A DNA stretch of 64,000 bases from an uncultured Schlesneria sp. (GTDB lineage: Bacteria > Planctomycetota > Planctomycetia > Planctomycetales > Planctomycetaceae): contig CAIVEI010000006.1 of NCBI GenBank assembly GCA_903904835.1, forward strand, positions 1 to 64,000, written 5' to 3'. Every line of letters begins with the position of its first letter. Position 1 is the first letter of the stretch. Below are positions 37,040 to 47,172 of this stretch, piece after piece. Below the pieces are notes generated by a model. It saw nothing but the letters and a program-made list of their open reading frames with translations. It had not been told where the DNA came from and searched no databases. A program made the position numbers and the translations under genes.

Positions 37040-38644
37040 ATGCGATTTCGGATGGGATGGATACTGTGTTCAATGATGTTCGCCATGCTCGGCGTATCAG
37101 ATTCGATTCAGGCTCAAGATGGCTGGGAAACGATCTTTGATGGAAAGACGCTCGACAAATGGGATGGCAATCCTGAATTCTGGCGAGTGGAAGACGGGAC
37201 AATTACCGGGCAGACAACCGAAGCCAAGGTCACAAAGGGCAACACCTTTATTATCTGGCGTGGCGGTGAAACTGCCGATTTCGAGCTCAAGCTGGAATAC
37301 AAGATTATCAACGGAAACTCGGGCATCCAGTACCGCAGTTTTGAAGTCCCCAACGAAAAGTGGGTGATCGGTGGCTATCAGGCAGACTTCGAAGCTGGCA
37401 ACACTTATTCTGGTATCAATTACGGCGAGCGATTCCGTGGCATTCTTGCTCTTCGGGGTCAGAAGACTGAAATTGGGGCTGATCACAAGCCAAAGGTTCT
37501 GGAAACATTTGGCGACACGAATGCCATTCAAGAGAAGATCAAGAAAGAGGACTGGAACGAATACCACGTCAGTGCGAAAGGATTTACGTTTGAGCACCGC
37601 ATCAATGGAGTCCTCACGTCAGTCGTGATTGACGAAGACAAGGCTGAACGTCGTGCAAAGGGTGTGCTTGCACTTCAGCTTCATGCTGGTCCACCGATGA
37701 AGGTTCAGTTCCGAAACATCAAGTTGAAGCAATTAAAGAGCGAAGGGACGACCAGCGGCACGGGGGCAAAAAAAAAGGCTTTGCTGATCGCGGGAAACCC
37801 GAGTCACGGCTTTGGTGCTCATGACCATCTGGCTGGATGCTCGCTGCTGGCGAAGCTGATCAATGAAAGCGGTCTTCCCGTCGAAGCCGAAGTCTTTTCG
37901 ATTCAGAAACAGGGTTGGCCCAGTGCCGAGAAACTCGCTTCTGCCAATACGATCCTGATCTATTCCGATGGTGGAGGGGGACATCCCTTTAACAGCCATC
38001 TTGACGAACTTAACACACTTGCCGCCAAGGGAACCGGCATCGTCTGTATTCACTACGGTGTCGAGACGACAGCAGGAAAGCCAGGGGATGCGTTTCTTAA
38101 CTGGATCGGTGGATACTTTGAGCCAAACTGGTCGGTTAACCCTCACTGGGTGGCGAATTACACTAAACTTCCGGTCCACGCGACGACTCGTGGTGTTCAG
38201 CCATTTTCGACGAATGATGAATGGTATTATCACATGCGGTTTCGAGAAAAGATGGATGGCGTGACACCGATTCTGACCGATCTGCCTCCGAAGGAATCAC
38301 TCAGTCGTGGCGATGGTCCTCACAGCGGCAACCCTGAAGTTCGTAAGGCTGTCCTGGAACGCAAAGAACCACAGCACATGGCTTGGGCTCGTGAGCGACC
38401 AGACGGCGGACGTGGTTTCGGAACCAGTGGCGGACATGTTCACTGGAACTGGGGCAATGATCAATTCAGAAAACTGGTCCTCAATGCCGTTGTCTGGACT
38501 GCAGGTGCCGATGTCCCAACCGACGGTGTTCCTGCCGGTCATGTGACCGTCAATGATCTGCTTCAGAATCATGACGAAAAGATTCCCGATGACTTCAATC
38601 CGGCAATGGTTCAGGCAATGCTGGATCAATGGAATAAGAAGTAA
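37040..38644 (+). CDS. DUF1080 (3-keto-disaccharide hydrolase-type) - ThuA fusion
   Basis: From ATG 37040, with AGGAG six bases upstream, the product has 534 residues. A signal peptide (to about residue 26, DSIQAQ) is followed by a DUF1080 beta-sandwich domain (WETIFDGKTLDKWDG, NGNSGIQYRS, EWNEYHVSAKG-like DWNEYHVSAKG, VQFRNIKLKQL). A ThuA-type glutamine-amidotransferase-like domain follows from about 245 (KKALLIAGNPSHGFGAHDH, GIVCIHYGVETT, HVHWNWG). Both domains are linked to sugar or glycan metabolism, and they are separate proteins in many bacteria. It is exported. The exact substrate is unknown. Confidence 0.9.
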   Translation: MRFRMGWILCSMMFAMLGVSDSIQAQDGWETIFDGKTLDKWDGNPEFWRVEDGTITGQTTEAKVTKGNTFIIWRGGETADFELKLEYKIINGNSGIQYRSFEVPNEKWVIGGYQADFEAGNTYSGINYGERFRGILALRGQKTEIGADHKPKVLETFGDTNAIQEKIKKEDWNEYHVSAKGFTFEHRINGVLTSVVIDEDKAERRAKGVLALQLHAGPPMKVQFRNIKLKQLKSEGTTSGTGAKKKALLIAGNPSHGFGAHDHLAGCSLLAKLINESGLPVEAEVFSIQKQGWPSAEKLASANTILIYSDGGGGHPFNSHLDELNTLAAKGTGIVCIHYGVETTAGKPGDAFLNWIGGYFEPNWSVNPHWVANYTKLPVHATTRGVQPFSTNDEWYYHMRFREKMDGVTPILTDLPPKESLSRGDGPHSGNPEVRKAVLERKEPQHMAWARERPDGGRGFGTSGGHVHWNWGNDQFRKLVLNAVVWTAGADVPTDGVPAGHVTVNDLLQNHDEKIPDDFNPAMVQAMLDQWNKK

Positions 38645-38874
38645 TCGCGTAACTCTGCCAAGAGGTGCAAGCCGAGTCGCTTGCACCTTGTGCATTTGAC
38701 ACGCGAGCACAATTTCAACAAGTCGAATGAAACCAGGGTGTGCGCTGTTCAGCGCACCTCGATTTGTTCGCACTCCTATTATGTGACGTTTCTTCAATCA
38801 ATCAGATCATGTGTCTCGCAGTCGATGCTTATACGCGGCGCATACTCCCTTTCGACAACCGGAGCTTCGTTCTC

Positions 38875-41800
38875 ATGAATCAGCGTTTTCTCGCCTCGTT
38901 CGCGATGCTTTTGGCCCTCGGTACGGGCGTTTTCGCTCAAGAACCGAAGTTTCAATCAAAGGTGATCAATACTTCGACTCCGGGACTTTCCATCGACATT
39001 GATGTCGACGTGACCGGAGCGAAAGAGCTGTACCTTGTCGTTCGCGATGCGGGTGATGGGTTCACCGCCGACTGGGCGGATTGGGCCGAACCTCGGCTGA
39101 TAGGGACAGCGGGGGAGAAAAAGCTGACCGAATTGAAATGGAAGTCGGCGACGACCGATTGGGGACAGGTCAATGTGAATAAGAACGCCAACGGTGAACC
39201 GCTGAAAGTCGCAGGCAAGGCTGTGGAATACGGGATCGGAGTGCATGCCAATTCAGTTCTTGCATTCGACCTTCCTGAGGGCGTTACGCGATTCAAGGCT
39301 CGGGGTGCCATTGACAATGGTGGATCAGACCAGGGAGCATCCAGCTCGGTCCAATTCCTGGTCTTCACGCAAAAGCCTTCGGCGAAATATTTACAACCAC
39401 CAGCAGGCGGACAGGCCAGTCGCGATCCTAAAGACGCCGTTGCTGCTTTGGACGTCGCTGAGGGACTCGAAGCGACTCTTTTCGCCTCCGAGTCATCCGG
39501 GATGCTCAGTCCATCTGACATTGATGTCGACCATCTCGGTCGAGTCTGGGTTTGCGAAGTCGTGAACTACCGCCATCGTCAAGGTGAACGAAAAGAAGGT
39601 GACCGAATCCTGGTCGTCGAGGACACCAATGGTGACGGAATCTCTGACAGACAGACCGTCTTTTTTCAAGGACATGAAGTTGATTCCGCCCTCGGGATTT
39701 GCGTCCTGCCAATCCCATCGGGTAAAGGGACCAAAGCCATCGTTTCATGTGCTCCGAATGTCTGGGTCTTTACCGACGAAGACGGCGACCTGAAAGCAGA
39801 CAAGAAAGAAGTCCTTTTCACCAACGTTGGCGATCCACAACACGACCATTCGACCCATGCCTTTATCTTCGGACCTGACGGCAAACTGTATTGGAACGTT
39901 GGCAATACGGGACATCGTGTATACGACAAAAATGCCAAACCGGTCGTCGATGTTGCCGGACACGAAGTCAATGACGGTGGCAAGCCCTACCGTCAGGGGA
40001 TGGCATTTCGCTGCAACATGGATGGCTCGGAATTCGAGGTGCTCGGCCACAATTTCCGAAACAATTACGAATTAACCGTCGATAGCTTTGGTACCGTCTG
40101 GCAGTCGGATAACGACGATGATGGAAATAAAGGGGTTCGAATCAACTATGTGATGGAGGGTGGCAATTTCGGTTATGTGGATGAAGTGACCGGAGCGGGC
40201 TGGCAGACACCTCGTACGAATATGGAAACCGAGATTCCATTGAGACATTGGCACCAGAATGACCCTGGCGTGGTACCGAATCTGCTTCAAACCGGAGCTG
40301 GATCGCCAACCGGGATCTGCTTTTACGAAGGGACGCTGCTGCCCGAAATCTTTCAGAATCAGATCATTCATTGTGATGCTGGCCCCAATGTTGTCCGGGC
40401 CTATCCTGCCAAGAAATCAGGCGCAGGCTACAAAGCAGAGATCGTCGATATCCTGTACGGTGCTCGTGATAACTGGTTTCGTCCATCGGATGTCTGCGTA
40501 GCACCGGATGGTTCTTTGATCGTCGCAGACTGGTACGACCCAGGTGTCGGTGGCCATCGTATGGGTGATGTCGATAAAGGCCGACTGTTCCGCGTCGCCC
40601 CGCCCAAGTCACCTTATAAGATCCCGAAAGCCGATGTTTCGACAATTGCCGGAGCGATCGAAACGCTTAAGAACCCAAATCTCGTTGCGCGGTATGTGGC
40701 ATGGACGGCGCTTCAATCGTTTGCGGCGACCGAACCGGACAAAGTCGGGGCTGCACTGACAAGCGTATTTGAAAGCGATGCTAATCCTCGCTATCGAGCA
40801 AGGGCATTGGGGGTGCTTGCAAAGATCCCTTCTTACCGAAAGAAGTCCATTACGGCCGCAGTGAAAGATAAAGACTCCGATATTCGAATTGCGGCTCTCA
40901 GATTGGCTCGACAGAAACTCCCTTCAGCCGAGGAAAAGTCTAATACTGAAGAGTTGGTGAATGTTCTCAAAACGCTGGTTGAGGATTCGTCATCGCAAGT
41001 TCGGCGTGAATGTGCGCTTGCTTTACGTCTCTTGAAATCATCACAGAAGGCTGAGCTCTGGGGCAAGCTTGCCGTATTGCATGATGGCATGGATCGCTGG
41101 TACCTGGAAGCGCTTGGTATCGCTGCCGATCACGACTGGGATGCTTGTCTTGCTGCGGCCCGAGGCGAAGTCGGCAATCCAGACCCTTCAGATCTTGCCG
41201 CCAGTCCTATCGCGAGGGACATCATCTGGAGATCACGCGGCACGTTGGCACCGATCGGATTGGCGTATTTGCTCAAATCTGATCGAGTCTCGGAATCAGA
41301 CGCACCACGGTACCTGAGAGCTTTCGATTTCTTATCGGGACCTGGCAAAGACGCCGCACTCATCGATCTCGCGTTTGGTAAATTCGGTGACGAAGCGAAA
41401 ACAAAGTACGTGAATGCGGAAGCAATCAGCAGGTTGCCATCCTTCGATATCACGAAGAATTCCGATCATCTCGCGGCCATGAATCGCGTTCTCGACGGCA
41501 TGAAGGGCCAGTCTCAATTTGTGACGTTGATCGAGAAATTCAATGTCTCCAGCAGATTCCCGGAACTGCTGGCGCTGGCTCAAGCCAAGCCTGACGAACA
41601 ACTGAGTATCGACGCCATTCGCGTGTTGCTCAAGAAGGGCCAGACGGAATTGCTGAAAAAGGGACTCAACACAAAAGAAGGGAAGACGGCTGTGGCCACT
41701 GCAACGGCACTCAGCAATTCGGGTGACGCCTACGCCGCCGAATTGTTGATACCGCTGGTCAGTAACGACCAGCTACCACTTGATCTTCGACGTGAGGCCA

Positions 41801-42441
41801 TCAAGGGGGCCTCGCAATCGAAACAAGGCGCTGCCGAAGTTGTGAAGCTGGCCACGTCCAAATCGTATGACGAATCACTGGCACCAGCGTTATCCGCTGC
41901 GCTCCATAGTTCGACGTTTAACGACGTTCGGAACGTTGCGGCGCAGATCTTTCCGCTGCCACCAGGAAAAGACTCCAAGCCGCTCCCCTCGCTGGGAGAG
42001 TTGGCTCAGCTTAAAGGGAATGTCGGCAACGGCCAGAAGCTCTTCGCAACAACCGGTAAGTGCAACACCTGTCATGTTGTGAACGGCGAAGGAAAGGAAG
42101 TCGGCCCTAATCTTTCCGAAATCGGTGCCAAGCTGAGTAAACAGGCGTTGTTCGAATCGATCATTTTCCCCAGTGCCGGGATCAGTCACAATTATGAATC
42201 GTGGACGATTGCATTGCACGATGGAACGACGCAAACCGGCATCGTCATCAGCGAAGATGCCGAGAAGTTAAGCCTGAAAGGAATTGATGCGATCGTTCGC
42301 ACATTCCCCATCAAGGAGATTGATGAACGAGCCAAACAAAAGATTTCGCTCATGCCTGCCGACCTTGCCAAGCTGCTTTCGAAGGAAGAAATGGCGGACG
42401 TCGTTGAGTACCTGACGACGTTAAAGAAGGCAAAGAAATAG
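38875..42441 (+). CDS. NPCBM - PVC-type dehydrogenase propeller - HEAT - cytochrome c protein
   Basis: The 1188-residue exported protein starts at ATG 38875 with a signal peptide (FLASFAMLLALGTGVFAQ). Domains in order: NPCBM/NEW2 carbohydrate-binding-like (about 22-165, VEYGIGVHANSVLAFDLP), a membrane-bound dehydrogenase-type beta-propeller (about 185-580, DIDVDHLGRVWVCEVVNYRHR, LYWNVGNTGHRVYD, GSLIVADWYDPGVGGH), HEAT-like repeats (about 600-1000), and a C-terminal c-type heme domain with CNTCHVVNGEGKEVGPNLSE starting at Cys1063. This PVC-type architecture is thought to oxidise sugars or related compounds outside the membrane; the cofactor and substrate are not known. The permease gene follows by 4 bp. 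Confidence 0.92.
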   Translation: MNQRFLASFAMLLALGTGVFAQEPKFQSKVINTSTPGLSIDIDVDVTGAKELYLVVRDAGDGFTADWADWAEPRLIGTAGEKKLTELKWKSATTDWGQVNVNKNANGEPLKVAGKAVEYGIGVHANSVLAFDLPEGVTRFKARGAIDNGGSDQGASSSVQFLVFTQKPSAKYLQPPAGGQASRDPKDAVAALDVAEGLEATLFASESSGMLSPSDIDVDHLGRVWVCEVVNYRHRQGERKEGDRILVVEDTNGDGISDRQTVFFQGHEVDSALGICVLPIPSGKGTKAIVSCAPNVWVFTDEDGDLKADKKEVLFTNVGDPQHDHSTHAFIFGPDGKLYWNVGNTGHRVYDKNAKPVVDVAGHEVNDGGKPYRQGMAFRCNMDGSEFEVLGHNFRNNYELTVDSFGTVWQSDNDDDGNKGVRINYVMEGGNFGYVDEVTGAGWQTPRTNMETEIPLRHWHQNDPGVVPNLLQTGAGSPTGICFYEGTLLPEIFQNQIIHCDAGPNVVRAYPAKKSGAGYKAEIVDILYGARDNWFRPSDVCVAPDGSLIVADWYDPGVGGHRMGDVDKGRLFRVAPPKSPYKIPKADVSTIAGAIETLKNPNLVARYVAWTALQSFAATEPDKVGAALTSVFESDANPRYRARALGVLAKIPSYRKKSITAAVKDKDSDIRIAALRLARQKLPSAEEKSNTEELVNVLKTLVEDSSSQVRRECALALRLLKSSQKAELWGKLAVLHDGMDRWYLEALGIAADHDWDACLAAARGEVGNPDPSDLAASPIARDIIWRSRGTLAPIGLAYLLKSDRVSESDAPRYLRAFDFLSGPGKDAALIDLAFGKFGDEAKTKYVNAEAISRLPSFDITKNSDHLAAMNRVLDGMKGQSQFVTLIEKFNVSSRFPELLALAQAKPDEQLSIDAIRVLLKKGQTELLKKGLNTKEGKTAVATATALSNSGDAYAAELLIPLVSNDQLPLDLRREAIKGASQSKQGAAEVVKLATSKSYDESLAPALSAALHSSTFNDVRNVAAQIFPLPPGKDSKPLPSLGELAQLKGNVGNGQKLFATTGKCNTCHVVNGEGKEVGPNLSEIGAKLSKQALFESIIFPSAGISHNYESWTIALHDGTTQTGIVISEDAEKLSLKGIDAIVRTFPIKEIDERAKQKISLMPADLAKLLSKEEMADVVEYLTTLKKAKK

Positions 42442-42445
42442 ACCA

Positions 42446-43561
42446 ATGAGCCGTAATTCCGAAGTTTCGCTTGCACCACGATTTCAACTCGCCGACTTCG
42501 CACCGCTGATCAGTCTGGCAACGCTCGTCATGGTATTCTCGGTCGTTGCCAGCGACTTTCTGAGCTTCGGTGCGCTGTCGTTGATATTGAAGCAGGGAGC
42601 CGTCCTCGCGATCGTGGCAACCGGTCTGACGTTTGTATTGCTCTGCGCAGAGATCGATCTCTCTGTCGGGATGGTAGCGCTGTTGTCTGCCTGTTTGTGC
42701 GGCGTGCTGTGGGAATCGCCGCTCGCGGCTGGCCCGAAAGAGGTTAACGGGACCGCAAACGTTTCGTTGATGATGACGGCAATCGTCATTCTGATTCCGC
42801 TTTTTATCGCTCTGCTGATGGGGCTGACGTCGGGATGGCTGACGATTTCTTCTGGACTGCCGAGTTTCATCATCACATTGGCCATGATGAATATCGCCTT
42901 AGGTCTGGCTCGGTTTCTCACGCGAAGTCAGAAATTTGCTGTCCCTCCCGTCCTTGGCCAAGTGGGGAATTCGTCTTTGTTTGAGATAACCGTTGAGCGA
43001 CTCGGCACCTTAAGTGTTCCACAGAGCGCTGTGCTGGCAGCCGTGGTGATGATTGTGGCTCATCTGGTGCTGCAACATACCCGGTTTGGCCGGTATGTCT
43101 ACATGACTGGTGGGAATCGCCAGGCTGCTCGACTGGCGGGAGTCAGGACCGAGCGGATTGTGATCGCGTGCCTGGCAATCTGTGCTGGAACGGCTGCATG
43201 CGGGGGCATGGTTAATTCAGGCCGCATGAATAGTGTCAGCCTTGATCAGAATGCCGACTTACTGCTAGATGCCGTGGCATGTGTCGTTCTGGGGGGCACG
43301 AGCCTGTTCGGTGGCGAGGGAAGTATCGGTCGAACTCTCGTGGGTGTTCTCAGCTTTACTGTGCTTAAAGTAGGCTTGAACCTGACGAACGTGGAACGAC
43401 TGATCAAGCAATCGCCGCTGTCGCCCGGCTTAAAGGAAGCATGGCTGAAAGCCAGTTGGGTCACTCAGTTTGATCTGCTTCGACCGTTCCTGTTAGGAAT
43501 TGTGCTGTTGCTGGCACTCGTGATTCACGGACGGTTGGTCAAACATCGCAGCAATTCCTAG
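42446..43561 (+). CDS. ABC transporter permease, RbsC/XylH-like (BPD_transp_2)
   Basis: The 371-residue polytopic protein has about nine membrane segments and the sugar-permease signature LLCAEIDLSVGMVALLSAC and the ATP-binding-protein contact region GRYVYMTGGNRQAARLAGVRTER. It ends with LGGTSLFGGEGSIGRTLVGVL. It belongs to importers for ribose, xylose and similar sugars. ATG 42446 is 4 bp after the stop of the NPCBM cytochrome gene, so the two are coupled. No ATPase or binding protein gene is next to it: the following gene is on the other strand, so the partners lie elsewhere. Confidence 0.9.
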   Translation: MSRNSEVSLAPRFQLADFAPLISLATLVMVFSVVASDFLSFGALSLILKQGAVLAIVATGLTFVLLCAEIDLSVGMVALLSACLCGVLWESPLAAGPKEVNGTANVSLMMTAIVILIPLFIALLMGLTSGWLTISSGLPSFIITLAMMNIALGLARFLTRSQKFAVPPVLGQVGNSSLFEITVERLGTLSVPQSAVLAAVVMIVAHLVLQHTRFGRYVYMTGGNRQAARLAGVRTERIVIACLAICAGTAACGGMVNSGRMNSVSLDQNADLLLDAVACVVLGGTSLFGGEGSIGRTLVGVLSFTVLKVGLNLTNVERLIKQSPLSPGLKEAWLKASWVTQFDLLRPFLLGIVLLLALVIHGRLVKHRSNS

Positions 43562-43582
43562 TCATATCCGAATGAAAATGAA

Positions 43583-45082
43583 TTAGTGATGTTTTGCAAT
43601 GTCGAGGCAAAGCAGGTGATCTTCGCTTCGCAAGAATAGCCGTCCATGGGAAATGACGGGTGCTGCCCAGGCGGGATAATGAATTTGAGGATATGTTGCC
43701 CGGCCAAGTTCTTCGTACTTTTCACGACTGAGTTTTGCCAGCACCAATATCCCTCGTTCGCCCAGCATCACAAACTTGCCATCCACGGCGGTCTTTGAGC
43801 CACGACCGAAAAACGTCGCCGGTTTACCTGCTGCATCGACGATTTCACCGTTTGCTCCCGATCGAAGGTCGGACACCGGCCCGCTATAGCCGTTCGTTTC
43901 CCATTCGAGTGTTCCCGTCTTGAGATCGACACATTGGAGCGTTGCTTCACCTTCATGACGTCCGCTGAAGCCGTAGACACACCCATCTTGATAAATGGGG
44001 GTCGACCAATGCGTCGACATGCCTCGTTTATTTCGCCAGACAACGTCAAAGTTCTGGTGATCGGGATGAATACGAAGGAGTGCCGCGCCAGTTTCGTATG
44101 CGGCAGACAAGAAGACCATATCGTCCACCACGACTGGACGTGCCGCATTTACGGATTCATGGACACGAGCTCGAAACCAGTATTTGAATCGGACGTTTCC
44201 GTTTTCGGGGTCGAGCGAAACCAATCCCTGGCGAACCAGGCAAAGCAAATGTTTTGCCCCATGGATCGTGGCTATGAGTGGCGACGAGTAACTCACGACC
44301 ATCTCTTCGCCGGTCCATTTGTACGGTTTTCCATTCAGATCGGTATCGGCGCCATCCCAGGTCTTTTCTCCGACACTCTCCCAAACCGTCTCGCCAGTCT
44401 CGGCATTGAAAGCAACGACACCAGAATTGGGTTGCCCTCCAACAAGTACGATCAACAAGTTGCCTTCAAGAATTGGGGTGCAACCGGCTCCAAAAAAGTG
44501 GTCGGGAACCTTCCATTTCTTCGGTGTATCGCATTCCCAGATAGGCTTTCCGGTTTCCAGATCGAGGCAAACCAGCCGTCCCTGAGCACCAAACGTATAA
44601 CACTTTGTTTTCGTCAAAAGTGGTGAACAGCGCGGTCCGTTGTTATAGCCGTAAGGATCTGCGAAATCAGTTTCATACTCGTATTTCCAAATTGGCTTCC
44701 CGTCTTCAACGTTTAAACATTCGATGACGTCGAGATCACGTAGACGATGATGAACAACAGCTCGGCCATTCAGAATCGACGGAGAACTATAGCCCTTCCC
44801 GATCCGCTTTTCCCAAATCACTTGCGGGCCGGTCGCAGGCCATTCGTCCATCAATCCCGTCTCATCGGAAACACCAGTTCCATGAGGACCAAGAAAAACC
44901 GGCCAGTCATGGCCAGATCGGTCGTTAGAGATCGGGTTTTGCTGAGGCTCGTTGACTGCGTCTGGTTTAGCTGCTTCGCTGGATTGGGCAACCGGGGAAC
45001 CACGGTCCAAGGATGTCGTCGAATGACATCCTGATCCAATGAAACAGAGGCAAACCAACGTCAAACGAATCGGAATTTGCAT
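43583..45082 (-). CDS. PQQ-like beta-propeller lipoprotein
   Basis: From ATG 45082 the product has 499 residues with a lipoprotein signal (RLTLVCLCFIGSGC). The mature part is an eight-bladed PQQ-like or BamB-like propeller: repeats such as CLNVEDGKPIWKYEYET, CLDLETGKPIWECDTP, AFNAETGETVWESVG, SLDPENGNVRFKYW, CVDLKTGTLEWETNG. Cofactor-binding residues of true quinoproteins are not obvious, so it may be structural or a redox protein of unknown substrate. The DWPVFLGPHGTGVSDET beginning is typical of planctomycete PQQ-like proteins. It is convergent with the permease gene. Confidence 0.88.
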   Translation of the reverse strand: MQIPIRLTLVCLCFIGSGCHSTTSLDRGSPVAQSSEAAKPDAVNEPQQNPISNDRSGHDWPVFLGPHGTGVSDETGLMDEWPATGPQVIWEKRIGKGYSSPSILNGRAVVHHRLRDLDVIECLNVEDGKPIWKYEYETDFADPYGYNNGPRCSPLLTKTKCYTFGAQGRLVCLDLETGKPIWECDTPKKWKVPDHFFGAGCTPILEGNLLIVLVGGQPNSGVVAFNAETGETVWESVGEKTWDGADTDLNGKPYKWTGEEMVVSYSSPLIATIHGAKHLLCLVRQGLVSLDPENGNVRFKYWFRARVHESVNAARPVVVDDMVFLSAAYETGAALLRIHPDHQNFDVVWRNKRGMSTHWSTPIYQDGCVYGFSGRHEGEATLQCVDLKTGTLEWETNGYSGPVSDLRSGANGEIVDAAGKPATFFGRGSKTAVDGKFVMLGERGILVLAKLSREKYEELGRATYPQIHYPAWAAPVISHGRLFLRSEDHLLCLDIAKHH

Positions 45083-45229
45083 CGAGGAGCTTCCACGGAA
45101 TGAACAAGCAACCGAAGGCACTCAATCGTCGGGCCGGAGACGATCGCAACCAGACACGAACGTCCAGTCAGTCTCTTTCCGGAAACGACACGCCAAAAGC
45201 AGCCATGCACCAATCGCAGCCTGTCTCAA

Positions 45230-46942
45230 CTAGCGGTTAAAATCACCAGGGTTGCCGAAGAGGCCTCCGCCACTGCCCATGGTTTTTCCGCCGCGCAGCG
45301 GCTCTTTACGTTTCCGCTCGTAGGCCTCACCTTTGCCAGGTGCAAGATCTTCGTCTTTCGGCTTTTCAGGCTTTTGCTTCAGGGCCTTCAATGACAAGCT
45401 GATCCGTTGGCGGTCACGAGCAACTTCAAGGACCTGAGCCTGGACTTCCTGACCAACATTGACGACGTCGGTGACTTTGCGAATTCGCTGATGATCCATC
45501 TCGCTGATGTGAATCAGGCCTTCAACGCCTGGCTCCAGTTCAACGAAGGCACCGAAGTCGGTTGTTCTCGTCACTTTGCCTTTGACTTCTTTTCCGACAG
45601 CATAAGTGGATTCGACACTGCCCCAGGGGTTGTGGGACAACTGCCGCATTCCCAAGCCGATTTTCTGTTTTTCGCGGTCCAGCGACAGCACGACCACATC
45701 GCACTGCTGACCTTCATTCAAGACTTCAGACGGGTGCTTGACTCGAGTCCAGCTCATTTCTCCGATGTGAAGGAAGCCGTCAGCCCCCCCCAAATCGACG
45801 AACACACCATAATCCTTGATCGTCTTCACTGTTCCGGAAAACTGCTGACCGACTTCGACTTTTTCCCAGAAAGCACCAGCAAGTTCTTTCCGCTCTGCGA
45901 TCATGACCGATCGGCGACTGACGACGAGGTTCCGCTTCGCGGGATTCAATTCGGTAATTTGCACAACGAGCTTTTGACCGACAAGAGCATCCATGGAGGT
46001 TACGAATCCAAGATCAACCTGGCTGGCAGGCAGAAACGCTCGCAAGCCGCCGACGGTGACTTCAAGTCCACCCTTGTTCGTCTTGTTGACGATACATTCC
46101 GTAACCTGACCGACGGTCAGTTCTTCCCAGTTACCGCGTGCTTTTCGAGTTGCCTTGGGAAGATTAACAAGAATCACGCTGTTTTCAGGATCGTACTTTT
46201 CAACAATCACGAGAAACTCTTCACCGACGCGAGGCTGTTTTCCTTGCGGAAATTGTCGTGCAGGAAGGACCCCCGGCGAGCGGTAGCCAACTTCGCAGAA
46301 GACGTCGTCGGCGGTGACGCTTTGGACCTTTGCCTTCAGCTTGGTGCCAGCCTCTAATTGATCTTCCGAGGCTGGAAGCTCTTCGGCGGTTGATGACGGA
46401 TTTGGTGTTGCGGCACCAACAGGGGGCGCCGTCGGTGCAGTCATCTGACCGGACATCGCGGCATCGATTTCTTGTTCAAGCCCGTCATCCAGTGACACCT
46501 GTTTTGGAGGAAGCTCGATCTGGCCAACAGGTCCTCGCGATGTGATCGCGGCCTCGGTTTGTGCGGCAGCGGCAGCCGCAACAGCAACGGCTTCGGTTTC
46601 GACTTCTGCCCCGATGCTTCCGACAGCGCGTGTCTGGTGTTCGTCGATATTGGGGTTGAGCACTGGGCGCTTGCGAGGTTCTTCGCTGGCCACAGCGACC
46701 GCTTCGACTGACGGTGCTATTGGTTCGACGGCGACAGCAGCGGCCACTTCTGCCGTGTGTGCAATCGGCTCGGCAACAGCGACAGCCGCATTTTCGCTGG
46801 TTTCCACTGCCGCAGCAATAACCTCAGCAACGGGGGAAGCAACCACAGTTTCGTGTGCAACTGCCTCGCCATGTGCAGCGTGGCTGATCGTCTGTTCTGC
46901 ATGTGCTTGCTCGATCACAGGCACCGTCTCTTCACCATTCAT
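45230..46942 (-). CDS. S1 RNA-binding domain protein (ribosomal protein S1-like) with long low-complexity N-terminus
   Basis: From ATG 46942 the product has 570 residues. The first 200 or so are Ala/Val/Glu-rich low complexity. Four S1 domains follow, at about 206-275, 290-360, 375-445 and 460-532, the last two with the canonical GVFVDLGGADGFLHIGEMSW and DFGAFVELEPGVEGLIHISEM. The tail is charged and Gly-rich. E. coli S1 has six domains; many other bacteria have four, so it can be the ribosomal S1 (rpsA) or a paralogue. It binds mRNA or other RNA in the cytoplasm. The frame is open upstream to 47047. Confidence 0.88.
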   Translation of the reverse strand: MNGEETVPVIEQAHAEQTISHAAHGEAVAHETVVASPVAEVIAAAVETSENAAVAVAEPIAHTAEVAAAVAVEPIAPSVEAVAVASEEPRKRPVLNPNIDEHQTRAVGSIGAEVETEAVAVAAAAAAQTEAAITSRGPVGQIELPPKQVSLDDGLEQEIDAAMSGQMTAPTAPPVGAATPNPSSTAEELPASEDQLEAGTKLKAKVQSVTADDVFCEVGYRSPGVLPARQFPQGKQPRVGEEFLVIVEKYDPENSVILVNLPKATRKARGNWEELTVGQVTECIVNKTNKGGLEVTVGGLRAFLPASQVDLGFVTSMDALVGQKLVVQITELNPAKRNLVVSRRSVMIAERKELAGAFWEKVEVGQQFSGTVKTIKDYGVFVDLGGADGFLHIGEMSWTRVKHPSEVLNEGQQCDVVVLSLDREKQKIGLGMRQLSHNPWGSVESTYAVGKEVKGKVTRTTDFGAFVELEPGVEGLIHISEMDHQRIRKVTDVVNVGQEVQAQVLEVARDRQRISLSLKALKQKPEKPKDEDLAPGKGEAYERKRKEPLRGGKTMGSGGGLFGNPGDFNR

Positions 46943-47172
46943 CGTACCAACCCTAACTCGTCGAATGACTCGCGCATCGCCGAATTGCGATGCGCTGAAA
47001 TGTGATCTCATTGAATGCGGACTTCGAACAACGGGCGAACGCCCCAAATCATTTTCGAACCCGTCCGTATCAATTCTTGTCGATCAATTCTTCTTTACGG
47101 TAATCGAATCGGAAAGGGAAAACCAGTTTCCTACTCTTTTTCACAGAATTCTCACCAAACGAATTTATAAAT

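Noticed and set aside
43934-44626. 230-residue plus-strand frame
   Set aside because: It is antisense to the PQQ-like propeller repeats.
45407-46357. 316-residue plus-strand frame
   Set aside because: It is antisense to the four S1 domains and shows no domain of its own.
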